A stretch of 26,291 nt of DNA from JBAYNW01 sp041678605 (GCA_041678605.1 JBAYNW010000023.1:1-26291); one strand, 5' to 3'; positions 5,901-14,699 are shown, numbered from the stretch's first letter. Notes: generated from the letters alone by a model not told the origin. Program-made: numbers and translations.

Positions 5901-6838
5901 TTGAGTTCCCTCGCTTGAGTGAAATCGTCCAATTCTTTTTTGACCGCTTTGGGTGAAAAAGACAGGGTTTTGTAATTTTTCAATGCAAATTTAAGCCCCT
6001 TTTCATAACCGTTTATATCGTTTTGAAGTTTATAAACTTTTGCCAAAACGTAGTATAAATCGCCTTCATACATGTTTTCCTTTATAGAATTTCGGATTAA
6101 GTGCTGTGCTTCGTCCAGACGGTTAAGTTTGATTAAGATTTTGCAATATATTTTATAAGCTTCAACATCTCTGGGGTTAAGCTCAACGGTTTTTTGCAAA
6201 TTTTTTACTGCACCGTCAAAGTCACCCTGCTCGTAGTCAATTGCACCGAGGTTGAAGTATGCCCAGCTGTAATCGGGGCAAAATTCTATTACTTTGTTGT
6301 ATTTTTCAATCGCCAAGTCAATATTTCCATGCTTCTTGTAATAATTTCCCAAATAAAAATGGGCAAAAATATCTCTATCATTTAGTTCCGCCGCTTTTTT
6401 AAAAGAATTTAGGGCTAACTCGTCTTCATTTTTTTTAGTAAAACAAAGCCCCAAATTGAAATAGCTGTTTGCATCGTCGACGTCGGTTTTAACAACTTTG
6501 TTAAAAGCCTCAATTGCTTTGTCATATTCTTCTTTGTCGATATAAACAAGTCCCAAATTGTAGTAAAAATCGGTTTCTTCCGGTGAAAATTCAATTGCCT
6601 TGAGGTAAGATTTTTCCGCCGATTCAAGATTTTTAAGTTTTTCGTAGACAATCCCCAGATTGTAGTAAAGACTTGCATCTGTCGGGAATATTCCGGATAG
6701 AAACAGGAGCTGCTTGAGTGCATCTTCGCTAAATCCGTTATCCAAAAGCAGGATTGCCAAACGGCGTCGTGCTTGAAAATTTGACGAATCCTCTTTTAAA
6801 GTTTGCTGTAGTTCTTGAATTTCTTCTAAATTTTGCAT
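5897..6838 (-). CDS. Tetratricopeptide repeat protein
   Basis: A 313-residue protein made almost wholly of TPR units. About seven consecutive 34-residue repeats run from roughly residue 18 to 255, with motifs such as SLYYNLGIVYEKLKNLESAE, DFYYNLGLVYIDKEEYDKAI and SWAYFNLGAIDYEQGDFDGA. There is no signal peptide or membrane segment, so it is a cytosolic scaffold. It overlaps the downstream glycosyltransferase by 4 nt. This pairing recalls TPR proteins that organise glycan or O-GlcNAc-type transfer, but the link is inference. RBS GAGGT precedes the ATG. Confidence 0.88.
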   Translation of the reverse strand: MQNLEEIQELQQTLKEDSSNFQARRRLAILLLDNGFSEDALKQLLFLSGIFPTDASLYYNLGIVYEKLKNLESAEKSYLKAIEFSPEETDFYYNLGLVYIDKEEYDKAIEAFNKVVKTDVDDANSYFNLGLCFTKKNEDELALNSFKKAAELNDRDIFAHFYLGNYYKKHGNIDLAIEKYNKVIEFCPDYSWAYFNLGAIDYEQGDFDGAVKNLQKTVELNPRDVEAYKIYCKILIKLNRLDEAQHLIRNSIKENMYEGDLYYVLAKVYKLQNDINGYEKGLKFALKNYKTLSFSPKAVKKELDDFTQARELK

Positions 6839-6854
6839 TTTACCTCTTTGCTAA

Positions 6855-6863
6855 AGTATACCA
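6855..6863 (-). promoter_or_regulatory. Extended -10 promoter of the TPR-glycosyltransferase pair
   Basis: On the minus strand TGGTATACT gives an extended -10 (TG-n-TATACT) with no good -35. It predicts a start near 6848 and a leader of about 10 nt that includes the GAGGT ribosome binding site. Confidence 0.5.
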
Positions 6864-6889
6864 AATTTTAGTTATTTTGGCTAGTTATT

Positions 6890-6900
6890 TATGATAAAAT
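6890..6900 (+). promoter_or_regulatory. Possible -10 region of metF
   Basis: TATGATAAAAT lies 6 nt before the metF ATG and no Shine-Dalgarno sequence is visible. If TAAAAT or TATGAT serves as the -10, the transcript would be leaderless or nearly so. No good -35 is seen. The segment sits in a 68-bp divergent gap shared with the TPR promoter. Confidence 0.35.
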
Positions 6901-6906
6901 CATTTT

Positions 6907-7797
6907 ATGACTTTAAGAGAAATTTATTCCCCAAAAAATAACCGGATAATTTCATTTGAGATTTTTCCGCCAAAAGATGATAGTGACGGGGTAAAGCTGT
7001 CAAAACTTCTAAAAAACCTTGAAGTTTTGAAGAAGCATAATCCAGCGTTCATATCATTGACTTATGGTGCAGGAGGGACAACGCAGAATACATCTCTGGA
7101 GATAATAAAAAAAATTCAGAAAGATTTAAAATTAGCCGTAATGCCGCATTTTACTTGCGTCGGAAATTCTAAAAACGAGGTTAAAAATTACTTAAACGAA
7201 ATTCAAGACCTTGGAATTAAAAACATTCTGGCACTTCGGGGGGATATTCCGGAAAATACTGATTTAAAAACAATGGATTTTAAACATGCCAATGAGCTTG
7301 TTGAATTTATAAAGTCTGAAAGCAGTCTTTCGATAGGTGTTGCGGGTTATCCAGAAGGCCACATTGAGTCTGATAATTTGCTTTTAGATTTAAAAAACCT
7401 TAAGCGAAAAGTTGATGCGGGTGCGGACGTTATTTATACCCAAATGTTTTTCGATAACGACAAATTTTTTAATTTTGTACGGCTTGCCATGGATGCGGGA
7501 ATAGAAATCCCAATTATTCCGGGGATTTTGCCGGTGATGAGTTATCCCCAACTTGAAAAAATGCTATCAATGGCGAGGGTTACGGTGCCGAAGGCTTTTA
7601 TGGAAAAACTCGAAAGATATAAGGAGAGTCCTGAAGATATCAAGAAAATCGGGGTCGAATTTGCGACATGCCAGTGTCAAAAGCTAATCGATGCGAAAGT
7701 CTCAGGGTTGCACTTTTTTACACTAAACAAGTCCCACTCGCTCAGTCAAATTTTGGACAATTTAGGGGTTTACTCTGTATCTCAAAACCGAGTCTGA
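6907..7797 (+). CDS. metF: 5,10-methylenetetrahydrofolate reductase
   Basis: A 296-residue protein of MetF length. It reduces methylene-THF to methyl-THF with FAD and NAD(P)H, supplying methionine synthesis. Landmarks are the N-terminal SFEIFPPKDD with the catalytic Glu, SLTYGAGGTT, the NILALRGDIPE motif, GVAGYPEGH, GADVIYTQMFFDN, PIIPGILPV and the C-terminal GLHFFTLNKSHSL. These cover the full TIM-barrel fold. No Shine-Dalgarno sequence precedes the ATG, but the start position fits the family. The 3' end overlaps the convergent TPR/NHL gene by 36 nt. No methionine-synthase or SAM riboswitch is adjacent. Confidence 0.95.
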   Translation: MTLREIYSPKNNRIISFEIFPPKDDSDGVKLSKLLKNLEVLKKHNPAFISLTYGAGGTTQNTSLEIIKKIQKDLKLAVMPHFTCVGNSKNEVKNYLNEIQDLGIKNILALRGDIPENTDLKTMDFKHANELVEFIKSESSLSIGVAGYPEGHIESDNLLLDLKNLKRKVDAGADVIYTQMFFDNDKFFNFVRLAMDAGIEIPIIPGILPVMSYPQLEKMLSMARVTVPKAFMEKLERYKESPEDIKKIGVEFATCQCQKLIDAKVSGLHFFTLNKSHSLSQILDNLGVYSVSQNRV

Positions 7798-8592
7798 ACC
7801 CTGACATGAGATGAAAAGAACGTTTCCGTCAACATAAAGATAGTAAGGTTTTTTGACATTGCTTATCAGGACAGAAATTTCACCAAGCGGAGAAACTTTC
7901 AAAATGTTGTCCTTATTGTAATTAGCTATGTATAAATTTTTTGATTTGTCATAGGCAAGTCCTATCGGGCCACTGATTTTCGCATCTTTTAAAAATACTA
8001 TTTTCTTATCATCCGGAGTAATTTTTACAATGGCATTGTTGTTAAATTCTGCCACGTAAACATTGCCTTCTCCATCGGATGTAATCCCTGTCGGAGCGGC
8101 AATATTTTGATAAATCCCGCTGGTTTGGCTGATTTTGGGCTTTAGAGTTGTTGCAACCGCAGGGGTGGGAGTTGATGGCAATTGAGCCAAAAGAAGCTGG
8201 GCGTCTTTTGCTCTGGAACAAGTCGGCGGAATTATGCTCAAATAAGTTTTTGCCTTTTGGTTCTCGCCCAATTTGTAACTGAGCCATGCTGCTTTGTAAA
8301 CCGAATCATAATCGTCCGGTTTTCTCACAATAATCTGCTTAAACACAGACAAAGCAGCGTCGTATTGCTGCAAATATTCCAAAACAGAGCCTAAATTATA
8401 ATATGCATCCACGTAGTTCGGGTCAAGCCTTATCGCTTCTCGAAAAGAGGTTATTGCCTGATCATACTGACCTATTTTGTAATAATCAATTCCCTGATTA
8501 TACTGAAGCATTGCGTCAGTGTTGACTTCAGAGGCACAAGCACCTGATAATGCCAGAGTTAGTATAGTGAGCAAAATGAATATTTTTTTCAT
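7762..8592 (-). CDS. Exported TPR and NHL-repeat protein
   Basis: A 276-residue protein with a hydrophobic N-terminal signal (MKKIFILLTILTLALSGACA) that could be cut by signal peptidase I after ACA. SGAC is a poor lipobox, so a lipoprotein is possible but less likely. Residues about 27-125 are TPR units (LQYNQGIDYYKIGQYDQAI, YVDAYYNLGSVLEYLQQYDAAL). A Pro/Thr-rich linker (TPTPAVATTLKP) follows, then NHL-type beta-propeller strands (GITSDGEGNVYVAEFNNNAI, GLAYDKSKNLYIANYNKDNI). Only about three propeller blades are present, so it may oligomerise or be shortened. It follows malQ by 10 nt, with AGGGGATATGGA as RBS, but no functional link is known. Confidence 0.75.
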   Translation of the reverse strand: MKKIFILLTILTLALSGACASEVNTDAMLQYNQGIDYYKIGQYDQAITSFREAIRLDPNYVDAYYNLGSVLEYLQQYDAALSVFKQIIVRKPDDYDSVYKAAWLSYKLGENQKAKTYLSIIPPTCSRAKDAQLLLAQLPSTPTPAVATTLKPKISQTSGIYQNIAAPTGITSDGEGNVYVAEFNNNAIVKITPDDKKIVFLKDAKISGPIGLAYDKSKNLYIANYNKDNILKVSPLGEISVLISNVKKPYYLYVDGNVLFISCQGSDSVLRYRVNP

Positions 8593-8602
8593 TCCATATC
8601 CC

Positions 8603-10504
8603 CTAAATTTCTTGTTGCTGAATTCCTTTCAGACGTTTAATTAAACCCTTGTGTTTATCGGCAAAATCTTTACCGCGGGATTCAATTGCAATTTCTAAAA
8701 CAAAAGGTAAGTTAAGTGCTTTATTTGACTTTAGATTATCGCAAAAAACCTGCTCAAAATTATCAGGCACCCGAAGGCTCCAATTTACGTCGCCGTCTGT
8801 TCCGGGGCGGTTATAGACATCCTTTATCCCGAAATAATCGGTAAAAAAGATTTGAACGTTTTGAGCTTCGCAGGCAAACAGTTCAGCCAATTTGATTTGG
8901 GTCAGAAAATCCGCATCATTTGTTAATCTTACTATGATTTCGTCTTTATTGTCTGCAGATGCGAACAAATCTTCCACAAGGTTCTTTGCGTGCAAATAAC
9001 CTTCGTGAGTGTTAATTAAAGCATCTGCCCACATCGAAATAGGTTCATTATCGTGAGTTCCGGCCATAACCCAACAGCGTTTGCCTATATTCTTGCATCT
9101 GTAAGGGTGTTCGGGCATCTCGGGAACAACAAACTGGGTCAGTTTCATCCCTTGCAGGTCATATTTTTCCATAACTGCGGCAACTGGGTTTGTTAAAGTT
9201 CCCAAATCCTCACAGACGATTGCATCTTTGTCAAGCCCTTCTTCTTCGGCGGCTGTTATGACAATTTTCTCAACAAGCCTTCCGTAGAGTTTAACCTGCT
9301 CGTCGTTTAGAGTTTTAACCCTTTTTTCTTTATCCGCCCCGATTTCGTAATCTAAGTCGTTGAAAGTTGCAACGGCAAACTTTGACAGCGTGGGATGTTC
9401 AGGAGATGAGTATAACCGGCCCGCACCTTCTTCAAGCTTAGGTTTGCATCCGACTTTGTAAACCCATGGGTCGATTAGTCCTACGATATGGTCAATCCTG
9501 ACTCCGCCCGGATTTTCCTTGAACATTTTTTTGAATAAGGCTTTCATTAACTGTCCGCCTTCATCTAAAGAACCGTCTTCTTTGAAAAGTTTTTCCGGAT
9601 TCATAACTGGGAAGCCCCATGCCTGCCCTTCTGCCGAAAAATAATCCGGCGGGCAGCCCAAAAACCAACCGTCTAAAAATAAAGATTGATATGCCCAACA
9701 ATCTCTGTCGGAAAATGCAACCTGCCTGTCGGCAATCATTTTAATCCCCCTGGACAAAGCATATTCCCTTGTTGCTTTAATTTGTTTGTTCGCAACAAAT
9801 TGACAAAATGAATAAAATTCGATTTCATCAGCATATTTTGTTTCGATTTCGTTAATCCTGTTGCCGAATTCCATCTTTTCTTGAATAGATTTGGGATTAA
9901 ACAAATTTTTGTCAATTTCCGATTTCCAGAGCGGCCAGTAATCGTTGTTATGTTCAATCGAAAGAGCCTCATATAAAGCATCTTTCTCCAACCAAAAACT
10001 ATTTTCCCTTTTATAACGCTCAAATCCCTCTTTGATTTTTTTTGCATCCCAAAGCTTAAATTTCTCATAAGCTTCTTTTAAAGCTTTTTCTTGAGCCTTG
10101 TAAATATATGAATAAGCGGTTCTACCCGTATTTTTGTTCGGATTGTTTTTAACAACTTCACTGAAAGTTTCTGCCGGCAAAATCTTTCCCCACTCCGAAG
10201 TCGTCAATTGTTTTAAATCAATAAAAAGCGGATTATTAGAAAAAATTGTTCCCGTGTAAGGTGAAGAATCACAACTTTTCGTTTTTCCTGCCGGCCCCAG
10301 CTGAATTACGTTGAAAGTCCCAGATGCGAAATCGATGATTTTTTTCCCCGCTGAGGAATTGGCCGTTCCAAATCCGGTATCTTCGCCGGGTATTGAAGGA
10401 AAACTATTTCCGTGGATAATTAGGGCAAAATTCTTTTTGCCGAGAACTTTCAGAGCTTCCTGAAGTGTTTCTGTCGAAGTGTTTTCCAATAATTTGCAAC
10501 TCAC
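8603..10504 (-). CDS. malQ: 4-alpha-glucanotransferase (GH77 amylomaltase)
   Basis: A 633-residue GH77 enzyme that moves alpha-1,4-glucan segments between maltodextrins or glycogen fragments. Diagnostic blocks are GCPPDYFSAEGQAWGFPV (about 283-300), VRIDHIVGL with the nucleophile D338, VCEDLGTLT with the acid/base E432, and AGTHDNEPISMW with the third carboxylate D485. The N-terminal part (about 1-130), which includes GFGTANSS and SPYTGTIFSNNP, is diverged, and the protein is longer than the usual roughly 500 residues. The start is GTG at 10504, 7 nt after AGGAG. It lies downstream of a repeat element separating it from serA. Confidence 0.93.
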   Translation of the reverse strand: MSCKLLENTSTETLQEALKVLGKKNFALIIHGNSFPSIPGEDTGFGTANSSAGKKIIDFASGTFNVIQLGPAGKTKSCDSSPYTGTIFSNNPLFIDLKQLTTSEWGKILPAETFSEVVKNNPNKNTGRTAYSYIYKAQEKALKEAYEKFKLWDAKKIKEGFERYKRENSFWLEKDALYEALSIEHNNDYWPLWKSEIDKNLFNPKSIQEKMEFGNRINEIETKYADEIEFYSFCQFVANKQIKATREYALSRGIKMIADRQVAFSDRDCWAYQSLFLDGWFLGCPPDYFSAEGQAWGFPVMNPEKLFKEDGSLDEGGQLMKALFKKMFKENPGGVRIDHIVGLIDPWVYKVGCKPKLEEGAGRLYSSPEHPTLSKFAVATFNDLDYEIGADKEKRVKTLNDEQVKLYGRLVEKIVITAAEEEGLDKDAIVCEDLGTLTNPVAAVMEKYDLQGMKLTQFVVPEMPEHPYRCKNIGKRCWVMAGTHDNEPISMWADALINTHEGYLHAKNLVEDLFASADNKDEIIVRLTNDADFLTQIKLAELFACEAQNVQIFFTDYFGIKDVYNRPGTDGDVNWSLRVPDNFEQVFCDNLKSNKALNLPFVLEIAIESRGKDFADKHKGLIKRLKGIQQQEI

Positions 10505-10563
10505 GTTCTTACTCCTAATTACCTGCGACTTCCTTAGAATATTATCATGTGAATGATATTTTT

Positions 10564-10750
10564 ACAAGGGTTTGGCTAAAAAGTCCCTTCCGTCAACTAA
10601 CGTCGTGCCGGAACGTGGATTATCGGCCCTTCGTAGATTGTCCTTAATCCGGCATCCCAAGTATGAGATCCCGAATTAAGGGCAACCATTGTTGAAGCCG
10701 ATAATTCATGTTTCGGGACGACAGAAGGGACTTTTTATACAGCCCCTTGT
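10564..10750. mobile_element. MITE-like inverted-repeat element, copy 1
   Basis: The ends are inverted repeats: ACAAGGG...GGCTAAAAAGTCCC on the left and GGGACTTTTTATACAGCC...CCCTTGT on the right. The interior is a long imperfect palindrome: GTCGTGCCGGAACGTGGATT pairs with AATTCATGTTTCGGGACGAC, and CCTTAATCCGG pairs with CCCGAATTAAGG. It encodes no protein. The centre is nearly identical, in inverted orientation, to 18904-19085. It lies in the 256-bp gap between serA and malQ and could act as a terminator-like hairpin or affect malQ expression. Confidence 0.85.
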
Positions 10751-10760
10751 AATTACGATA

Positions 10761-12347
10761 TTAAGTTAATTTTATATACTTTGAATTTGAAACTCCGCCG
10801 ATTTGTTCGATTTTGTTCAGAACATCTTTTTCGACCGCACAATCCGTGTCAATTATCATTAAAGATTTTTCGCCTGTTTTTTGAACGACATGCATATGGC
10901 TTATATTGATTCCGGCCTCGCCGATTACGGTCGCAACCCTCGCAATCATTGACGGCTTGTTTTCGTGCGGAACCAAAAGCATGTGTTTTTCAGGTTCAAT
11001 ACTTGTGTTGTATTGGTCAATTTTTACAATTCTCTTTACGTTTTCGGCAATTAAAGCCCCTGACACAATCGATTCGGAAATATTTGTGATTAACTTTACG
11101 CTAATCAAACCAATATAATCACCTGAAGTCTCAGATTTTGATGTTGTGACGGAAATTCCCTTTTGCTTTGCCAAAACGGGGGCATTAACGTAATTTACGC
11201 CATCCGTAAAAGAAGAAAATACTCCTTTTATAACGGCGGTTTCAAGCGGTGAAATATCAAGTGCCGCAAGTTTGCCTTTTGCACTTATTTCAATTGAGTT
11301 CAAGTTGCCTTCAACTATTTGTTGGGCGAGTTCTCCGATATTTTCGGCCAATTGCATATAATCCTTAACCGGCTCAAGCTTTTTAGGGCTCAGGGAAGGA
11401 ATATTGACGGCACTTGTTGCAGAACCTCCACCCAAAACCTCTTTTATTTGGTGTGCCACGTCAATTGCGACGTTAAGCTGTGCTTCCGCTGTGCTTGCAC
11501 CAAGATGAGGCGTTAAAACAATATTTCCTTCAACGTGGATTAAAGGCGAATTTTTAATATCGGGTTCGGCCTCATAAACATCAATTGCCGCAGCACTTAC
11601 CTGACCCCCATCCATTGCCTCTTTAAGTGCGTTTTCGTCAACAATTCCGCCTCTTGCACAGTTAATAATTTTAACACCTTTTTTCATTTTGCTGATTGTA
11701 TTTTTGTTGATTAAATGAGTAGTTTCGCGAGTTTTTGGCGTGTGAACGGTAATAAAATCGCATTTTCCCCAGAATTCATCAAGATGAGGAATATATTCAC
11801 AGCCGATAGATTCGACAGCTTCCCTCATCGTGTAAGGGTCACAAACGGCAACCTTCATACCTAAAGCCAGTGCAACTTTTGCAACATGCGAGCCGATTTT
11901 GCCCAAACCTATTATACCCAATGTTTTACCAAAAACTTCCGTGCCTGTAAATTTTGAACGCTCCCAAAGTCCTGCCTTTGCGGACGCAGCCGCCGCAGGA
12001 ATGTTTCTCGCCATTGAAAGCATCAGGGCAATTGTATGTTCAGCCGCCGCATTTGTGTTCCCGTCAGGCGAATTCACAACGATAATTCCCTGCTGTGTTG
12101 CGGCTTCAATATCAATATTATCAACGCCAACTCCCGCCCTGCCGATTATTTTTAAATTTTTTCCCGATTCCAAAACTTTTTTTGTAACTTTTGTTTCGCT
12201 TCTTACCATTAGGGCGTCATAATTTGGAATGATTTCGCACAAATCATGTTCGCTCATTGTAGGCAAAATATCAACCTCAATATTTTTACCTTCAAGCAAA
12301 ATGTTTTTTGCCACTTCGTTAATCTTATCAGTTATGAGTATTCTCAT
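10761..12347 (-). CDS. serA: D-3-phosphoglycerate dehydrogenase
   Basis: A 528-residue full-length SerA, the first enzyme of serine synthesis (3-phosphoglycerate to phosphohydroxypyruvate, NAD-dependent). It has the substrate/NAD domains with the Rossmann motif GLGKIG (147-152), catalytic R232 (NCARGGIVDE), E261 (DVYEAEP) and H281 (PHLGAST). An intervening ASB-like domain follows, and a C-terminal ACT domain (about 455-528, KPSMIARVATVIGEAGINI) where serine may bind as feedback inhibitor. The ATG at 12347 follows GAGGTG. It is downstream of a small conserved protein. Confidence 0.96.
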   Translation of the reverse strand: MRILITDKINEVAKNILLEGKNIEVDILPTMSEHDLCEIIPNYDALMVRSETKVTKKVLESGKNLKIIGRAGVGVDNIDIEAATQQGIIVVNSPDGNTNAAAEHTIALMLSMARNIPAAAASAKAGLWERSKFTGTEVFGKTLGIIGLGKIGSHVAKVALALGMKVAVCDPYTMREAVESIGCEYIPHLDEFWGKCDFITVHTPKTRETTHLINKNTISKMKKGVKIINCARGGIVDENALKEAMDGGQVSAAAIDVYEAEPDIKNSPLIHVEGNIVLTPHLGASTAEAQLNVAIDVAHQIKEVLGGGSATSAVNIPSLSPKKLEPVKDYMQLAENIGELAQQIVEGNLNSIEISAKGKLAALDISPLETAVIKGVFSSFTDGVNYVNAPVLAKQKGISVTTSKSETSGDYIGLISVKLITNISESIVSGALIAENVKRIVKIDQYNTSIEPEKHMLLVPHENKPSMIARVATVIGEAGINISHMHVVQKTGEKSLMIIDTDCAVEKDVLNKIEQIGGVSNSKYIKLT

Positions 12348-12364
12348 TTTTTACACCTCATACC

Positions 12365-12386
12365 GGTGCGTTCTTTGAACGACACC
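12365..12386. other. Small hairpin upstream of serA
   Basis: On the minus strand GGTG-T-CGTTC pairs with GAACGCACC (loop AAA, one bulged T), 17 nt before the serA start codon and just before its ribosome binding site. No T-run follows. It could influence serA translation or be incidental. Confidence 0.4.
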
Positions 12387-12428
12387 CTACTGCTCACCTC
12401 TTGTTTAAAACATAAAACGGCTTTGTCC

Positions 12429-12776
12429 TTAAAACGGTTTTGTCTGGTTAAGTTTAATTCTCAAATCTCTAAAGCGGGCGATGTCTTCTTGAGCCTTGCC
12501 GGATTCTTTGAACACAGCCTGTGCCGAAGGGTGAACCATCAAGACATAATCCATGTGAATTTCTAAGAAGTTATATCTTCTGGGCGATTGGGTTGAATTT
12601 CTTGAATAAATTTCGGCATTAGTCACGGCAAGAAATCTTCTTTCCTTGTCATTTAACAAATCGGTCAATTCACGGTTTGTACTGGTATACTTTGAAACGT
12701 GAACAGTTCCTTTTATGTCGTGGTCAACCGTTAAAATGCTTACTTCAATTGGAATTGTGTCGATGTGCTTAGCCAT
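12429..12776 (-). CDS. Conserved hypothetical protein, 115 residues
   Basis: A small soluble protein with no signal peptide or membrane segment. It reads as a beta-rich N-terminal half (IPIEVSILTVDHDIKGTVHVS, RFLAVTNAEIYSR) followed by NFLEIHMDYVLMVHPSAQAV and a charged C-terminal helix. It resembles small conserved proteins of Cyanobacteria and relatives (possibly the DUF6812 group), but I could not assign a function. It has a good RBS (AAGGATAAACT). It lies 81 nt upstream of serA and 60 nt downstream of yitT on the same strand, so co-transcription is plausible. Confidence 0.75.
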   Translation of the reverse strand: MAKHIDTIPIEVSILTVDHDIKGTVHVSKYTSTNRELTDLLNDKERRFLAVTNAEIYSRNSTQSPRRYNFLEIHMDYVLMVHPSAQAVFKESGKAQEDIARFRDLRIKLNQTKPF

Positions 12777-12836
12777 AGTTTATCCTTACTTATCTTTTTT
12801 ATAATAATAATACAATTTAAGACAAATGTCCAGATG

Positions 12837-13727
12837 TTAAGATTTTTTTCTTTTTCTAAAAATACTATGAAAAATACTTTTGCCGAGGCTTCTCTTTGCC
12901 TTTTTCTCTTTAATCCTAACGCCTTCTACTTCGTGGACGTTTTCAATCGCTAAAAATGCTGTTTTATCAATGAATTTTATCAAGTCTTTCAATTTGGCTA
13001 TTTCTAATCTGGAAATAACGCAGTAAATTATTTTTTTATCAGTCCCGGTGTATCCGCCCTTACCGTCAATGTAAGTAACGCCGACGTCAAGTTTTTTTAT
13101 GATGTCATTTCCTATTTCCTCAGCCTTATCGGAAATTATCGTAACCGATTTTGCTTCATTAAGCCCTTCCAGCACAATATCTATGACCTTGTAGGTTATA
13201 AAATAAACAAGGACGGAATACATTGCCTTGTCCCAGCCGTACAAAAAGCCTGCACATGTATAAATAAAAATATTGAAGAACATTATTATTTCGCCGATAG
13301 AAAACCCCAATTTCTTGGATAATCTTATGGAAAGAATTTCTGTTCCATCCATAGCCGCGTTGTTTCTGAGAACAATTCCTACTCCAATGCCCAGTACGAC
13401 TCCGCCAAATATGGTTGCCAGCAAAATATCATCGGTTGCTATGTGTCCATGAAAAAAGTTTACACCAATTGCCAGCATGGTTATGGCAAAAAGTGTTTGT
13501 GCAACAAAAATTTTCCCAAGTTTTTGCAATGCAAGGAATATGAACGGAATATTGATACATAAAATCAACACACCCAGATTGACTTTCGTCAAATAACTCA
13601 GCATAATTGAAATCCCGACGATTCCGCCGTCAATCATGCTGTTTGGAATTAAAAAGCCCTCTAATCCAAATCCCGCAATAAAAGCACCGAATGCTAAGAA
13701 AAATAGTCTTACAATTAAATTCTTCAT
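12837..13727 (-). CDS. YitT-family membrane protein (DUF161 + DUF2179)
   Basis: A 296-residue protein with about five hydrophobic helices in residues 1-190 (starting RLFFLAFGAFIAGFGLEGFLIPNSMIDGG, a YitT hallmark). A cytosolic DUF2179 domain follows (about 205-285, SVTIISDKAEEIGNDIIKKLDVGVTYIDGKGGYTG, then VISRLEIAKLKDLI). The cluster NNAAMDGTEILSIRLSKKLGFSIG is also typical. It is an inner-membrane transporter-like protein of unknown substrate. The tail is very basic. It sits 44 nt after cdaA on the same strand. No Shine-Dalgarno sequence is obvious at the start. Confidence 0.88.
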   Translation of the reverse strand: MKNLIVRLFFLAFGAFIAGFGLEGFLIPNSMIDGGIVGISIMLSYLTKVNLGVLILCINIPFIFLALQKLGKIFVAQTLFAITMLAIGVNFFHGHIATDDILLATIFGGVVLGIGVGIVLRNNAAMDGTEILSIRLSKKLGFSIGEIIMFFNIFIYTCAGFLYGWDKAMYSVLVYFITYKVIDIVLEGLNEAKSVTIISDKAEEIGNDIIKKLDVGVTYIDGKGGYTGTDKKIIYCVISRLEIAKLKDLIKFIDKTAFLAIENVHEVEGVRIKEKKAKRSLGKSIFHSIFRKRKKS

Positions 13728-13771
13728 GACTTAATCTTACTAAATCTGAAACAAAATGTCCAGTTATTTTA

Positions 13772-14695
13772 TTAAAAGTTGTCTTTGTTTATTTTTTGTT
13801 TCTCTTCGGGTTTTTTGATGGGAATCAAATTATTAAGCTTAAAGATGTTTTTTTTACTGTCTTCTTCAGGGTCATTGTATCCGAGAATATTGTCCAAATC
13901 GGTCTTTAAGCTTGTTAAATCGTCATATTTTTTAAGCACTCCATCCATAGACATTGAAACATCCCCCGTTTCTTCAGAAACAACGAGGCACGCAGAATCA
14001 CTTACTTCTGACATTCCGATAGCCGCTCTGTGTCTGGTTCCGTACTTCCAGCTTAGTTTAGGGTCTTCCGTCAGCGGAAGCAAAACTCCTGCAGATAAAA
14101 TTTTACTGTCTTTTATTACGACGGCTCCGTCATGGAGCGGGGTGTTCGGGTGAAATATCGTTAAAATAAGTTCTGTTGTTACATCGGCATTCAATTTTGT
14201 CCCGACATCAAAGTAAGTTGAGGCACTGATTTCTTTTTGGAATACGATTAATGCTCCGGTTCTGGATTTTGAGAGGTATTTAACAGCCTCAATAACTTCT
14301 TTTATCACGTCAATTTTTTCGCTGCTTTTATGAGAGGAATTACCCATGAATGTCTTGCTTATAAATCCGGGCTGCCCCAAATACCCCAAAAATCTTCTCA
14401 ATTCCGGCTGAAAAATTACAATCAAACTCAGTGCAATAAGTGCTACCATTGATTTTATAAACATTCCGAGGATTGTTAAATCAAGTGCAATAAGAACTTC
14501 ACTGAAAGCCCATGCCAAAATAAGGAAGAATATTCCCTTTACAAGCTTTTCAGATTGGGTATTTTTAATGAATTTCTTGTAAAATGCAAACATAACAACG
14601 ATAATTATGAATACTTCAGACACATTAAGCCAATTAAAAGACCAGTTTAGTGTTTTAAGCTGTGATTGAAAAAAAGCCAATAAATTGTGCAACAT
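13772..14695 (-). CDS. cdaA: CdaA-type diadenylate cyclase
   Basis: A 307-residue membrane diadenylate cyclase that joins two ATP into cyclic di-AMP. Three hydrophobic helices occupy residues about 27-95, followed by the DAC (DisA_N) domain. Catalytic motifs DGA (189-191, in PLHDGAVVIKD) and RHR (221-223, in YGTRHRAAIG) are intact, and GALIVFQKE is also conserved. The usual downstream partners cdaR (YbbR domains) and glmM are missing; a YitT gene follows instead. It starts 4 nt after lysA, so translation is likely coupled, with little Shine-Dalgarno signal. The tail after residue 270 is charged and probably disordered. c-di-AMP commonly controls potassium and osmolyte balance and wall homeostasis. 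Confidence 0.92.
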   Translation of the reverse strand: MLHNLLAFFQSQLKTLNWSFNWLNVSEVFIIIVVMFAFYKKFIKNTQSEKLVKGIFFLILAWAFSEVLIALDLTILGMFIKSMVALIALSLIVIFQPELRRFLGYLGQPGFISKTFMGNSSHKSSEKIDVIKEVIEAVKYLSKSRTGALIVFQKEISASTYFDVGTKLNADVTTELILTIFHPNTPLHDGAVVIKDSKILSAGVLLPLTEDPKLSWKYGTRHRAAIGMSEVSDSACLVVSEETGDVSMSMDGVLKKYDDLTSLKTDLDNILGYNDPEEDSKKNIFKLNNLIPIKKPEEKQKINKDNF

Positions 14696-14699
14696 TCTG

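Noticed and set aside
9736..10068. Alternative minus-strand frame within malQ
   Set aside because: Out-of-frame shadow inside a continuous GH77 coding sequence, not a frameshifted second protein.
12348..12428. Riboswitch upstream of serA
   Set aside because: Only a single small hairpin is visible in 81 bases; no known aptamer core such as glycine or lysine motifs was recognised.
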